Assembly: GCA_026122225.1 (NCBI GenBank)
Contig: JANEZZ010002762.1
Span: forward strand, 620,001 to 684,000
Length of the DNA stretch: 64,000 bases
Origin: Heloderma charlesbogerti
Taxonomy: Eukaryota > Chordata > Lepidosauria > Squamata > Helodermatidae
Direction of reading: 5' to 3'
Made by a program: the position numbers and the translations under genes. Below, in pieces: positions 24,828 through 36,800 of this stretch. How positions within the stretch are numbered: position 1 is the first letter of the stretch; each line of letters begins with the position of its first letter. The notes beneath the pieces were generated by a model. It searched no databases. It saw only the letters and a list, made by a program, of their open reading frames with translations, and was not told the DNA's origin.

Positions 24828-26790
24828 CTCTTTCTCCCATACCTATTTGTCCTCTGCTCCCCCCGCACTCCTGTTACATGGGGCACCTGCTGCTACCCAC
24901 TCTATGAATCAGGTAGAGAGACGGTGGGGGAAATCACTTCCTCCCCACCCCATATCCTTTGCTCCTCACTCTCCACCTCACTCCTTCTTGGAGGGAAGAA
25001 CTGGGCCCACACATCATAGAGGAGAGGCTAGCAAAGTACACTCCTCGCCCCCATTTCCAAGACCCATTCTCATCCCTTATATGTATTACCCTCTGCCCGC
25101 CCCCTCAAGGAGAGGATGGAATCTACAGAACAGAGAAGGGGGGGCTCCTTCCTTGCCTCTATATTTATTGCTCTGCCCCTCATCCTGCAAAAGACATTGA
25201 GAGAAGGCCAGAGGGCCCCCAAACAACTATGGGTGCCAGCAGAGCAACAAGGAAAGCTGTTTGCACCGACACCTATTTTGGTCTTGCAACCCTCTCAGAA
25301 GAAAGGGGAAGGGGCCTTTTCGTGTGTGGCTAGACTCTTTATCCTCCCTGCTAGGGAGAAAAGAGGGGAGTAATAAGAACCAAAGGTCAGAGGTTGAGGA
25401 AGAAGACTTTCTCCTTATCATTCGTTCAGAAGGAGGCACAAGGAATCCTGTATAACAGTAGGGGGCCTAGTCGCTTTTCTCTGTCCCCAGACCTATTGTC
25501 CTCTCTCCATCAGACTCACCCAGAGAAAATAAGGGAAAGGCCAATAGGGCTTCTACGTGAGGGTGGCATGGCAGAGAGACTGAAAAGAAAGCCCAATGAT
25601 CCCCAAACCTACTGATCTCTTTTCCCTGCCCACAGAGAACACAAGCAGCCCTTCTGTAACAGTAGATGGCTGAGAGGAAAGTCTATTTCCCCCTTTTCCA
25701 AAACTATGTTTTCCACCCCCAAATGTACTGCTCATCAGTCTCCTAAAGAAAAAAGAGGTGGCCATGAGGACTGCCCCCTCCATAACAGCAGGGAAGGAAG
25801 AGAGGAGGAAGCCTGCTGGCCCCCATACATATTGCTTTCTACCATCCAACCCCTCTCCCCCCTACACACACACTCGAAAGGGAAAGGGAAGAGGCAGTAG
25901 AACTTTCCCTGACAACAGCAAGGGGCTGAAAGGGGCTCCCCCGTCCCCAAATCTATTACTCTTTATCCCCCATAGCCTCCCAAAGGGAGAAAAGGGGGGG
26001 AGGCAAGAGTCCCCCACCCATAACAAAGTGGGAGAGAACAGAGGAACAAGGAAATCTCTTTGCCACCAAACCTATGGACCCCTCGGCCTCAGGAAGGGGA
26101 GAGGCGCTAAGCATGTGCCTGGGGATTCTATGAACGGCAGGGGGCTGAGAAGGGAAAGGCGTCTCTTCCGCCCTGCAACCTACTACCCTCCCACAGCCTC
26201 CCAAAGGGAAACTAAATGAGAGAAAAAGACGCCAAATGCCCCCACCTGCCCGCCCACCCACCTCTAAGAGAATGGGAGAGAAGAAAGGAAGAAGCCTCTC
26301 CGCCCCCAAACCTACTGACCTCCTCAGAAAGGGAAGACACACGAGGCGCATGTGCGTGCGTGGGGGTGGAGAAGCTTCTATGAATAGCAGCGGGCTGACA
26401 GGGAAGGGAGCCTTCCGCTCCTCCGCCCCCCAACCTATTGCCCTCTGCCCACCACAGACTCCCAGGGTAGGAGGGAGGGAGATGGAGGAAACCTAGATCC
26501 ACTCATCTGTAACAGGAGAGAAGGAAGAAGCCTCTCTGCCCCCCAACCTACTGACCTCGCTCCCTCTCTCAGAAAGGAAAGAGGCACGAGGTGCGTGGGG
26601 GGACGGGACTTTTTTTCTATGAATAGCAGGGGGCAGAGAGGGAAGGGAGGTTCCCCCACTCCGCCCCCCAACCTATTCCCCTCCGGCAGGGAATGGAGGG
26701 GGGAGGGGGGAACAAAGCCAAGAGCCCTCACAGAACGGTGAAGAAGGCAGGAAGAGGCCCCTCTGCCCCCGAACCTACTGACGAAGGGGA
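24828..26790. repeat. Degenerate tandem array of ~113-bp units, dimeric at its right end
   Basis: A C/AG-rich motif related to CCCCAAACCTACTGACCTC recurs near 24840, 24950, 25080, 25160, 25270, 25490, 25605, 25720, 25830, 25946, 26067, 26177, 26308, 26430, 26543, 26667 and 26770, a spacing of about 105-125. In the right part two unit types alternate: one with a TCAGAAAGG segment (26308, 26543) and one with a longer CCCTC segment (26430, 26667), giving a repeat of about 230-237 bp. A TCTATGAAYRGCAG segment recurs near 26127, 26370 and 26615. The array abuts the CpG island. Confidence 0.8.
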
Positions 26791-27980
26791 GGAGGCGGGG
26801 CGCGCGTGGAGGGGCCGCGGCCGGCTCCCGCGAACGGCCGGGCGCTGAGGGAAAGGAGGCTCCGCCGCTGGCCGACCGGCCGCCCCGGCTCACCGGCGCC
26901 GCCGCGGGGCTCCCGCCTTCAGCACGCGCCGCCCGAGTCCGGCTCCAGCCGCGGCGCCGGCCCGGCTCTCTCCATGGCGGCGCAGGCCCGCGAAGGAAGC
27001 CGCCGAGGCGCCGCCGCCGCGCCTTCCGCTCCGCCGCCGCCGCGCTCCTCGCTACGTCACCAGCGGCCGGCCCGACATTATAAATAACTTCAGGGGCATC
27101 CTCCTCCTCCTCCTCCTCAGAGCGCAAGCCGCGCCCACTGCGCAGGCGCACACTCCGGGGCGGCGCACACTGCGCAGGCGCGCCGGAGGCCCCGCCCCGC
27201 CCCTCGGAAGCGGAGCCGCGGCGGCGACAGCGCCGCTAGGCCGGGCAGCGTCCTCGCCGCGCAGACGCCGCGTCTGCGCACGCGCACGCGCCCGGGGCCG
27301 ACGCCGACGCTCTTCCCGCCGACATCGAGCGTGGGGAGCGGGCGGCTAGAGCGGCGCGCTTCCGACGCAGGCTAGAGCGAATCCCGCGCACGGCCCGAGC
27401 TCTCTCTTTCTCTCTCCCGCGCAAGACTCCCTGTCCCCCCCACGTCTGAACTGACTGAGGAACGGGGGGGGGGGGAAGAAGGGCCCCAGGCTCAGAAAGT
27501 AAAGACACTTCCGGTTGTCAATAGAGACCAAGGGCAGAGCGGCGCCCTGTCGGTATATTATGTAACGGATATTCCCAGGTGGCGACGTTCGAATGGAAAC
27601 CAGAAGTGAAGGCTGCGTGTGCAAAACTGATGTAAGAGGGGACGGCTTGACGGCCGGGAATGCGCCTCGCTGCGCATGCGCCTTTGCGCACCACGCAACC
27701 GCCCTGTTGATCGCAACGGCGATGCCGTGCGCGCGCAGATAAGGCGGGGCTCCGCGAGGGGCTTCTTGACAGGTCTTGGCGGTGACAAGCCGAAGGGGGC
27801 GCGGCTAACTTAGGCAGAGCACCGCCCATCTCGGCGTGGGTTGGCTATGCCGGCCCTGAGGCGGGGCCGAGTGGCAATCCTGCCCGCTGATTCGCCGAAG
27901 TGAAGAAGGCGCTTCCAAAGAGCGAAGGGTTGCCGGGTAATGAGCGCCCGTGAGGGCGGCCGCGGCCCTGGCCTGCCCCA
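26790..27980. promoter_or_regulatory. CpG island, probable ALKBH5 promoter
   Basis: Extremely CpG-dense sequence, in contrast to its flanks. It holds NRF1-like sites at 27139-27150, 27171-27182 and 27671-27682 (the last is TGCGCATGCGCC) and an ETS-like ACTTCCGG at 27507-27514. It lies 2.7 kb upstream of the ALKBH5 start codon and is the only such island in the window, so I infer it drives ALKBH5, probably through a 5' UTR intron. It may be bidirectional. Confidence 0.7.
26919..26975 (-). other. Possible upstream ORF in an ALKBH5 leader exon
   Basis: On the minus strand an ATG at 26975 sits in GCCGCCATGG, a perfect Kozak context, and opens an 18-codon frame ending in TGA at 26919. A strong donor (GCCG|GTGAGC) follows at 26894/26893, and a possible acceptor (GCTCCAG|GGAG) lies near 24131. 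These would make a spliced 5' UTR exon. This is inference from signals only. Confidence 0.35.
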
Positions 27981-28549
27981 GAACCGCACCGTCAGAACTG
28001 AGGGGCCTCGCGCTGAAGTCTAATGTGGAAGCTTGTGAGGAAGGAAGGTGGCTCTGAGGGGCCTTTCAAGGGAACACAAGTTTGCCTCCTTCCGGAGACT
28101 GGCCCGTGAGCCTCTGCTTCCTCCTGACACAGCTGTGGCCAGTGCTGGTGCATCATGGGATACTCCGTCTCCTTCACGGCCGTGCCCCGTGCTGTGCGTC
28201 GTGGGGCAGTGCGTTCCCCACGCATCTGCCACCCATCTGGCACGCGCGTGGCCGATCCTGCGGCACCGTGGGGCGGCATCGCCCGCCGCAACACGTTTGT
28301 CAAGCCGGAACAAATATTTTAGGGATCAGGAGGATGGGGACGCCGGGCCGTTTCCAGCGAGGCCTGGAGTTTATTGTACGGTTAAGAGAACACTGGAGAA
28401 AAGTTGGTTTCTCAAGAAAAGCGACTACCCCGCAAGAAATACTATTAGCCTGTCTACCCACATGTAGCCATGTTGTTAGCTGGCTGTGGCTAAAAGAGGT
28501 GTGTGGGGCTTGGGGTGGGAAAGTTTTCAAAGCTTCCTTTTCGGGTTGC

Positions 28550-29060
28550 TGTCAAGGGCTCCGTGGAGGCCCCTCTCAGTCTCATCCAGTAGCCAAGTCC
28601 AGACACAGACAAAGGGATTCTTTTCAAAGCTTTATTCCTCTTTTACAACTTAACAACTCTACCGTTACCAACTAGATATGAGCAGCAGAGTACCTATGCC
28701 CTAAGTTGGAACAGTTGGTCTCCGTTTGAAAGGGAATTACTGGCAGACCCCTAAACTTAAGGACTAGGGAGAGTCCCTCCCCTTTTCCCTTGGAGCCGTT
28801 GTTTGCGCGCCAACCGGGCACTACGCCTCCTTTCCGCGCCCTCCATTTGGCGCTGCTGTCGGCGTCGCGCGTCCACCAAGTCTGCTTCCCGCGCTCTGTC
28901 ACTCCCAGGACTGCTGTCTAAGCTAGGAATGCTGGTGGGAGGAACCTCCGTCAGCTGTTGGCCCTGGGAAAAAGGAGCGTGCTCCTCTCCCAGGAGCGAC
29001 TGCTCTTCCTCAGAATCAGAACTACTCTGGGATTCTATGGGCTCAGTGTCCACCCTGACA
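28550..29060 (-). mobile_element. Solo LTR, family A copy 1
   Basis: A TGTCA...TGACA bounded element of about 511 bp, similar throughout to copies at 34023, 55542 and 61645. Flanks are gttgc and gttac, a 5-bp target duplication with one mismatch. An AATAAAGC polyadenylation signal lies at about 28630 on the minus strand. The sense strand keeps an open frame (SQSSSDSEEE...MEGAERRRSARLARKQR) with no ATG needed at its start. A Ty3/Gypsy-like origin fits the duplication length but is inferred. Confidence 0.88.
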
Positions 29061-30129
29061 GTTACCTGGAGACAATTCTTGCTCACCCAAAGGCGAGTGG
29101 TGAATTTTGCACCTGAAGTAGAGTTGCCAAGTCACAGTTTGGAAAAACAGTTTGTCCTTTTAACAGGCTGCTGCTGTGGCTTCTCCCACCTTGTTTTGGG
29201 GGGCCCTTCCCCCCTCTCTTCCTGGGGTAAAACGAGATTGGAGCAAGAGCAAGGTGGGAAAAATCCACGCTTACATCCTCCTTCATGGCTGTGGGAAGAC
29301 AGACAGGAGGGTGCTGTGTGTTGTGACTTGGCAACCCTAGAAAGTGTTGATCAGCTTAGGCTGCAATCCTATGCGCACTTACCTGGGAGTAAGTCACATT
29401 AAGCTCAGTGGGGTTTACTTCTCAATAGACACATATATGAGTGTACTATTAAGCGTCTTGTCACAGCTGAAGGGTTTGTCCCTTTTTACTTATTTATTTA
29501 TTAATTACATTTCTATACCGCTCAACAGCCAGTGCTCTCTTTAGAGCTTTCCTGCATTGAGCAGGGGGTTGGACTCGATGATCTTATAGGCCCCTTCCAT
29601 CCCTACTATTCTATGATTCTAGAGGTTGTACCCCATCCCCTTTTGCTTGGAAGTAAACATTACAGAAATCAACAGGACTTACCATGCCTTGGTTTGGAGT
29701 GCTAGCGTCTCATGTGTAAGCTATGTTTATTTCAGAAATATCACGATGAGACAAGAGGATAGAAAAGTCAGCCAAGAAATCCGCCCAAGCTTTCTAACTT
29801 AGTTTCTTCCTGCACTTTATGATCCGTTGTCCTTAAAACAGGAAACACCAAGAATAAGTGGCTGTTTAATGTCTTCCTGGAGGCCTTGGCTGAACCCTGC
29901 TGATCTCCTGTCCTCCCTATTCAGTCTCCAAGTCAATTAATGAATGGACCAATTGCCTCCTTGGTGGAACTTGGTAGATTTCAGCCTACTTTTACCATTC
30001 AGTTAAGAACCTAGCTAACTGTCTCCATCTGAAAAGTGCTTGCATGATACCTTACTTTCCAATTCCTTCTCAAAACCCACTTTTTCCCTGAAGCCTTTGG
30101 CACGACCCCCTAAACCCCATGCCTATGAC

Positions 30130-30552
30130 CTGGTTTGCACGTAACGATTAATTAACCGTGGTTTGTTGAATCATGGGTTGTTATGTGTGAACCTGGAACT
30201 CTGGGTTAATTCTGGGTTGTTAAACCATGAACAAACCATGGAGAGAACCCATGGTTTGTTACTGGGTTGTGAACTGTGGGTTGTTTGAACCATGGGTTGT
30301 CACTATGTGCAAACTCAAAATTGCGGGTTCATGGGTTGTTTCGCCAGGCTACAGAGGCAAGCGGGCAAGAGTGGTCAAAAAACCCAGCTTTGGCAATTGG
30401 GATATAGGGAGGGAGTGGGCAAAGCCGGAGGGAAACAACCCAGGGACTGAGAAAATTAACCATGGTTTATTCCATCATGTGCCAGAGAATCCCTGGGTAG
30501 GGCAACAAACCATGGTTTAAATAAACCATGGGTTAGTGTTATGTGCGAATAT
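30130..30552. mobile_element. Foldback-like non-autonomous transposon with repeated AACCATGG motif
   Basis: Ends GGTTTGCACGTAACG and, mirrored, TTATGTGCGAAT. Inside, variants of AACCATGGTTTG and CATGGGTTGTT occur more than ten times in both orientations, crowded towards the two ends, around a unique centre near 30340-30440. No coding frame. Confidence 0.65.
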
Positions 30553-31362
30553 ATGCTAGCTGGCATAGACAGAGAAGTTCAGGAACTCAAGAAGCCATCG
30601 TGGCATAGCTACGTATTCCATACATGGCAGCTGTTTGGAAACTTGAAAACGATTACAAGTGTCATCTTCTTCTTGGCTTGCATCCTCCTAGCTTACTTTT
30701 ATGACATGTATTTTGGAATATTTTAGAATTAGTTGGGCAATCAGATAGAGGAAAGGAAAGCTCCTAGGGCTGCAATCCTATCCTCACCTGTGACTGGGAG
30801 TAAATCCCATTGAACCCATGGGGCAAAGCCAAAGCCCCTTGTTTATGCCTTTGGAGTGGAGAAAGAGCTGCTCTAAGTCCCTGTCCATAGGAACCACACA
30901 GTGCAGCCAACTGGTTTCTGGAGCAAGGCCTAGGCTGCAATGCGGTGGGGCAGCAAACCAACCTAGAACACTGCAGGCCACACAAGAGAGAGAGGATCAA
31001 GATAATTTTGCTCCCTCCCGGCTCCAGCAATGGGCATAAATGTATGTGTCGAAGGACCCATGGTTTTATGGTGGAACACAGACACACACCCTCTGCTTTC
31101 TCTTCTTAATGCACAAAGCCAGAATTTTGTATAACTTGATTTTGATGTCCTTTTGGCGAGCAATGAATACCAGCCAACCATGGACTTATGATATAAAAGG
31201 GCACTTAAAAAAAAATTGCTCTAATGATGAACAACAAGAACCCCTCCAAAAGCTATTTTAATTGTAAAAATATTACAAAACATAGGTGGGGTGTTAGTTA
31301 CTGTTCTCTCTCTTTGGATCAGTGGCACAAATGCCAGTTCTTCTGAAGATAGATCGATTGCT

Positions 31363-31392
31363 TCGAGGGAGAGAGAGAGAGAGAGAGAGAGA
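31363..31392. repeat. (GA)n microsatellite
   Basis: About 14 GA units. Similar short (AG)n runs lie at 2135-2154 and 38837-38850, and a (CT)n run near 48518-48538. Confidence 0.9.
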
Positions 31393-31879
31393 ATAAAGAG
31401 CTACATTGCAGGGAAATCAATATCCTGGAAATAGGACCAAATGTATTTTTAAAGAAAAACAACACTTGTGAGTAACTTTACAAACAATTGGTGCATATAA
31501 ACAGCCAGGGGCTGGGGACAAACAGTGGGTGAGTCATCATCATACTTTGCTCAAACACTTCCAGAGACATCTGGCCAACAGCTGTTAGAAACAGGCGGCT
31601 GAACCAGATGGAGTCTTGGTCTCCTGCAGCAGCACTTTTTACGTTGGCTCTTCCACCCATTTTCATCCCTGGGAGAATCCAGTGCCAGGCTTAACCTGGT
31701 GGTGAAGTAGAGGTTCTGATACAGACTAATCGAGGGTCAGCAGGCTGCAGTTTTGCCAGATCTACTTGACTCGTACCCTACGATCCACCAAACAGAGCTC
31801 AGTGCAAAATACGTATGCTTACAGCACAATCCTATTCATGTCTACATGGAAGTAAGCCCCATGGAGTTCAGTAGACCTT

Positions 31880-32216
31880 ACCAGGGCCAGAGTCAAGGGA
31901 AGGCATGGTTGGGCCCTGGCCGAGGGCCCACACCCCAGCAGGGGCCCACTGACAAAAGCCCATGGACTTGCTCCTCCTCTTCACTGTTGCAACCCACTTG
32001 TTCACTTTCCTCTTGCTCTGGCCCAGACAACGGTGGTGGGGAGGAGGAGGAGGAGCAGGAGATGCCGGGGCCTGCTTGCTCACCAGATCTCTGCCTGTCA
32101 AGCAAACAAGCAGTAGCAATGATGAGAAAGAGGCTGAGGAGAAGGAGCAGCTGGTGAGAAGGTAGACGCACTGACGGTGTCTTGCCCAAAGCCCTCCAAA
32201 ACCTGGCGCTGGCACT
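31880..32216 (-). repeat. Unnamed interspersed repeat E
   Basis: On the minus strand it runs from CAGTGCCAGCGCCAGGTTTT to CCAACCATGCCTTCCC, with a glutamate-rich stretch in one frame (EEEEQVHGLLSVG). The same sequence, split by a solo LTR and a LINE, is at 55487-56700. I do not recognise the family. Confidence 0.6.
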
Positions 32217-33730
32217 GACTTACTCCCAGGTAAGGGAGTAAGAATGAAAGAATGCTGTGCCTCAGAGCACTTTGAGCCTAGGAATTTGTTTTCCCATACT
32301 GGAACTGAACTGAGCTACAGTTCTCTTACACAAAAGTCCAGTCCTAGTTTTCCCTGCAAGCTTCCCTTTAGCAACATCTAAATTAGATGGTGGTGATGGG
32401 GAATCATTTTGTTGTTGCTATTCTGTTGAACGGTTGGGAGTCAGAAACTCATGCTTATCTACAGCAAATCACCCAGAGATCTACCAGTAGATCCCAATCT
32501 TCCTTCTGCTCAACCCTGGACTGGTCTGTATGAATAATTAGATTAGTGCATATGAATAATTAGAAGATGCCTGCAAGAGCCCGTTGGAATCACCAGCACA
32601 TATTTGGTTCCTGTGAGCTGTTAGATCAATTTGATTTAACAGACTCTGGTTTTCCCAGGTCCATTAAGCCATAGGCAACATCGGCCCCTGCGACTGGCCA
32701 GCCATAGGGACCCTCTGAATTAGCTAGTCCTGGCATAAGTAGTTGAAGCCTGGCCACAGCCAAGACAGTTTGCTGCCTGAAGCGAAGGGCAAGATGGCAC
32801 CCTTCCTCCCATTCCATGGACTGGATTGGACTATGGAGGTGGAATCTTACAGAGGACAGTGCACCTGAGGGCAGCAAGCTGGCTTAGAGGGCACACGTAG
32901 CTCTCAGCTCCAACACCTTGCAGCTCACCAGCATCCATGGCCTGCGGTGGCTGCCTCACTCTGCCTCATGACAGGGCTGGCCCTGAGCTGGTGCTTCGGC
33001 ATTTGCCTGGTCAACAGGGCAGGGCTTTCTGCCTGCTGGTCTTCAGGCTCCAATTTTCTGAGCCTCTGCGGTGCAAAACACACACATACCAGATTGGCGT
33101 TTGGATGTGGCCACCTAGAGAGGCCAGACCCTGACATAAAACTAGTAAAGATCTGATAGAACGGCAACACTGGAAATGCATTTGAACTAGTACACAAATA
33201 AATTGGGCTCTGGCCCCTTCCCCTGTTCCATGTGCCTTCCAGGCCTGGCACTACTGGGCACTGGCCAAGGCCCACAACCTGGCAGGGGGACCACTGCTGA
33301 CCCCCAGAGGCCCCTGGCCCTGAGTTTCCAGCGTGAGTAGAGCCAGAAGGAGAGGCAGCAGTCTTGCCCACTCCTTCTGGGCCACAATTGGGCCCAGAGG
33401 GAAAGGGAAAGCGAACAGACAGTGGCAACACTGGTGAAGAGGATGGTACAGTGAGGTCTTCTTGCCTGCAGCCCCCTAAAAATCTGGAGCCAACGTTGGG
33501 GCCTTCTTTGAGCTGCACAGTGCCTCCTATGATTGGGAGCAGAACATTTTTGCAGTCAGCAACCCCCAGCAATGTCACCATTGTATCATCCAGCCTGGTT
33601 CTAGCGGCGTCCAAGTCACTACCCTGAGTTGAGCTGGGGGGGCGGGGGGGGAGAGCTGTGTGCACCTCCATTTTGTTGCCTGGATTTGGATGCTCTTTGG
33701 GGAGAAGTTGGAGGAGCGTGGCCGATCCAT

Positions 33731-33832
33731 TCACAACAACGTAATCTCACTGGGAGGGAGCGTGAGTCGCTTCTCACGGGCGTGCAGCAAGCTCTCCATG
33801 TGGGTGGCGATCACGCGGCACAACTCCAGGCC
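33731..33832 (-). CDS. MYO15A: MYO15A last coding exon and stop
   Basis: 102 nt after acceptor CTCCCCAG|GGCCTG. It codes GLELCRVIATHMESLLHARE, then KRLTLPPSEITLL and TGA (33733-33731). The final four residues ITLL form the PDZ ligand found in mammals. The 3' UTR end was not identified. Confidence 0.96.
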   Translation of the reverse strand, partial: GLELCRVIATHMESLLHAREKRLTLPPSEITLL

Positions 33833-36800
33833 CTGGGGAGGAAGGAAGGAACAAAGATGGAGGGCGATTCCATGTGGGCTAATTCCCTGACTTAAAAGCT
33901 ACCACTAGCTCCATCGAGCCTTAGAAGGAATCCAACACAGGCTGTAAAGCCCTCCATGGCTTAGCCCCCACCTTTTACCTCTCTGCTCTTATATCCCAAT
34001 ATATTCCTGACTTTACTAATTATGTCAAGGGCTCCTTGGAGGCATCTCTCAGTCTAATCCAGTAGCCAAGTCCAGACACAGACAAAGGGATTCTTTTCAA
34101 AGCTTTATTCCTCTTTTACAACTTAACAACTCTACTGTTAGCAACTAGATATGAGCAGCAGAGTACCTATGCCCTAAGTTGGAACAGTTGGTCCCCATTT
34201 GAAAGGGAATCACTGGGAGACCCCTGAACTTAAGGGCTAGGGAGAGTCCCTCCCCTTTTCCCTTGGATCCTCTGGGCGCAGCCGTTGTTTGCGCGCCAAC
34301 CGGGCACTACGCCTCCTTTCCGCGCCCTCCATTTGGTGCCGCTCTCTGCGTCGGCGTTGCGCGTCCATCAAGTCTGCTTCCCGCGCTCTGTCACTCCCAG
34401 GACTGCTATCTAAGCTAGGAATGCTGCTGGGAGGAATCTCCGTCAGCTGTGGGCCCTGGGAAAGAAGAGCACGCTCCTCTCCCAGGAGCGACTCCTCTTC
34501 CTCAGAATCAGAACTACTCTGGGATTCTATGGGCTCAGTGTCCACCCTGACAAATTAATTAATTAATTACATTTATATCCCGCCATTTTTCCTCTTTAAG
34601 AAACCCAAGGTGGTGTACGTAATCCTTCCTCCTCCTCTCCATTTTATCCTCACAACAACAACCCTGTGAGGTGGGTTGGGCTGACAGTCTGTGACTGGCC
34701 CAAAGTCACCCAGGGAGCTTCCATGGCCGAGTGGGGACCAGAACCTGGATCTCCCGGCTCCCAGTCCAACACTCTAACCACTATACCACACTGGCTCTCT
34801 GTGACCTTCACTCCTCCAGCTGCGCCATCCTCTTTTGGCCAAAGTTCTCTTTCTTGCTCAAATGATGACGCCCTTGCTGCCCCTTACACCTGGAATTGCC
34901 TCTTTATGCCTGGAACTGCCTCCCGGGACACCATTTCTCTCAATTCCTTCCTCAAAACCCACTTTCCCATGGACTCTTTGGTGCAAACTGTTGCTTTCCT
35001 TCCCTACTGTAGCCAAGCCTTAATAAGTGTGACTGAAATGAACACGTATTCTCCTCCTGTTTAAGCCCTCTTCCTCTGTCAGCACTCCGGTGGGGAATTT
35101 TAGTTTGTTAGTTCCTCAAGAGAGGGTGCTATATGAATGAATAAATAATGTCAAAGCTTACATGCAGGTAATGGTGCTGCTTAGCACTTTACAACAGGGG
35201 AAATTCATCATCATCATCACATTATTATTATTATTATTCCCCTATTATAGAAGAAGCACCTCAAAGATCTAGGTGCTATACAAACAATGAAAAACAAAAG
35301 GCAAATTGTAAGCCTAAAGGCAAGGTATTTGAATTAACAGCTGTTCCAGCAGGCTTTTCTGAGGGAGATGAGAGGGAGAGCAGGACCTTTCCACCAGCTC
35401 TGCTGAAAGAGTTCACTTTTTCCTCTTCCCTCCCCATTCCTTTTTCCTTTGGTGTCATGTCTTTTGTATTGTAAGCCTGTGAGCAGGGACTTTCGTGTTT
35501 TCCTGATTACACGTAACTTGCTCCAGGGGCCTTGTTGGCTAAGGAGCAGGGTAAAAATAGTTTACATGCATACATACATGACTGCACATAGATTGTTGTA
35601 ACATTTCTTCACCTGGTGGCATGAACTGAAAACACATAAATTACAGCACACAATGTCCCAACTTTAAAACAGGCTGAGAAACCACATGGAGTTTACTGAA
35701 CCAGCGTATGGCTCTTCTGAGATATAAATACAGAGTTTTTACAGTGTAGCATAGTTGCTAAGGGTGCGATCTTATGCATGTTTAGACAGAAAAAAGTCCC
35801 ACAGGTCCCAGCATGCCCCAGCCAGCATGGCTGGCTGGGGCATGCTGGGAGTTGTGGGACTTTTTTCTGCCTAAACATGCATACAATTGTGCCCTAAGAG
35901 ACTGAATTATGAATCTGAAAGTCATCTCATCACTCAGTGGGTGGCTTTTGATTCTATCAAGCTCAACTCCCCCTGCCACCCATCTGTAACTCAAGGATAA
36001 TAACATTCACGTACCTTGCAGGGTTGTTGTAAGGATTACAAGATAATTTATGTGAAGTACCCTGTATGCCTGAATACTTTATCTGAATACTCCAATACTA
36101 TACTCTGATACTTTATCTGTATTATTATGGCAAGTGCATGCTACCTACCATCTGAAGGTTAAGCTTCACAGACCACAGTGGAAGGAGACAGAAGGAGAGA
36201 CAGAAGGAGACAGAAAGAGACGGGAGGAGAAAGATGTGAGTTTCATAATATTTCCAACACAGTCCAAATGCGCATAATAATGATAAAACGTCAGCTGAAA
36301 GTACAGGTCAAGAAACTTTGCACAGCGCTGCAATCTGCCACGAGTCTTAACAATAAGACAGCCTAAATAAAAGTCAAATGAACAAATGTAGTCCGGTTGC
36401 AAAACCAAACAAACAAAAAATCCACTCAAACAATGTATTCAGTTTTTTTCAGTTGCAAAATTTAGGTTTGAGGGTGGGGAACAATTCCCAGGGAACTGAC
36501 TCACTCCAATCAGATTTCTGTACAGATGAGGTTGCCAATCTGGATTTTAAAAGACAAGGAACCACCCAGAGATGTGTGAAACCACCCACCCACCTCCGTT
36601 AGAAGCTTTGATAGTCTTCCGACTTGCCCTGGAACACCACAGGCTTTTTGTCTGAGGAGGAACATCCAACTCCTCTTTGGAGTTTCGCTTTATGGTAACA
36701 CCTTTGGGGATGTTTGGACCCTGCCCTCCCTTGGGAAAGGCAGCTAGTCTTAGCAGATTGTCTTTAGCTCTCCCCTTCCACCAATTCCTCAGATTTTTTG

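Larger units (their letters stand above)
28000..33730. other. ALKBH5-MYO15A intergenic region
   Basis: Contains solo LTR copy 1, a CR1-type tail fragment at 29548-29625, the foldback element at 30130 and repeat E at 31880. Short segments with GGCTGCAATCCTATGC and GGAGTAAGTC-type blocks (29358-29430, 30768-30830, 31815-31885) are another MITE or SINE family. The MYO15A 3' UTR must end here, but no end is evident. Confidence 0.6.
33905..35150 (+). mobile_element. LINE fragment (L2-like) interrupted by SINE and LTR
   Basis: 33905-34022 and 34801-35150 read as parts of one element (AAGCCCTCCATGGCTTAGCC on the left; CTCAAAACCCACTTTCCCAT and an ATGAATGAATAAATAA tail on the right). The middle is the SINE at 34553 with its LTR insertion. 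The coding frame is degraded. Confidence 0.5.

Noticed and set aside
24828..26790. A CRISPR-like array
   Set aside because: Units are degenerate, about 113 bp with no short identical repeats separated by unique spacers, in a vertebrate genome next to ALKBH5; it is a minisatellite-type array.
26435..27151. 238-codon open frame in the CpG island, minus strand
   Set aside because: Low-complexity Arg/Ala/Pro/Gly composition explained by GC content, running into the tandem array; no recognised domain.
34735..34800. tRNA genes
   Set aside because: The tRNA-like A and B boxes here and in the other SINE copies lack a cloverleaf acceptor stem and are followed by SINE bodies.
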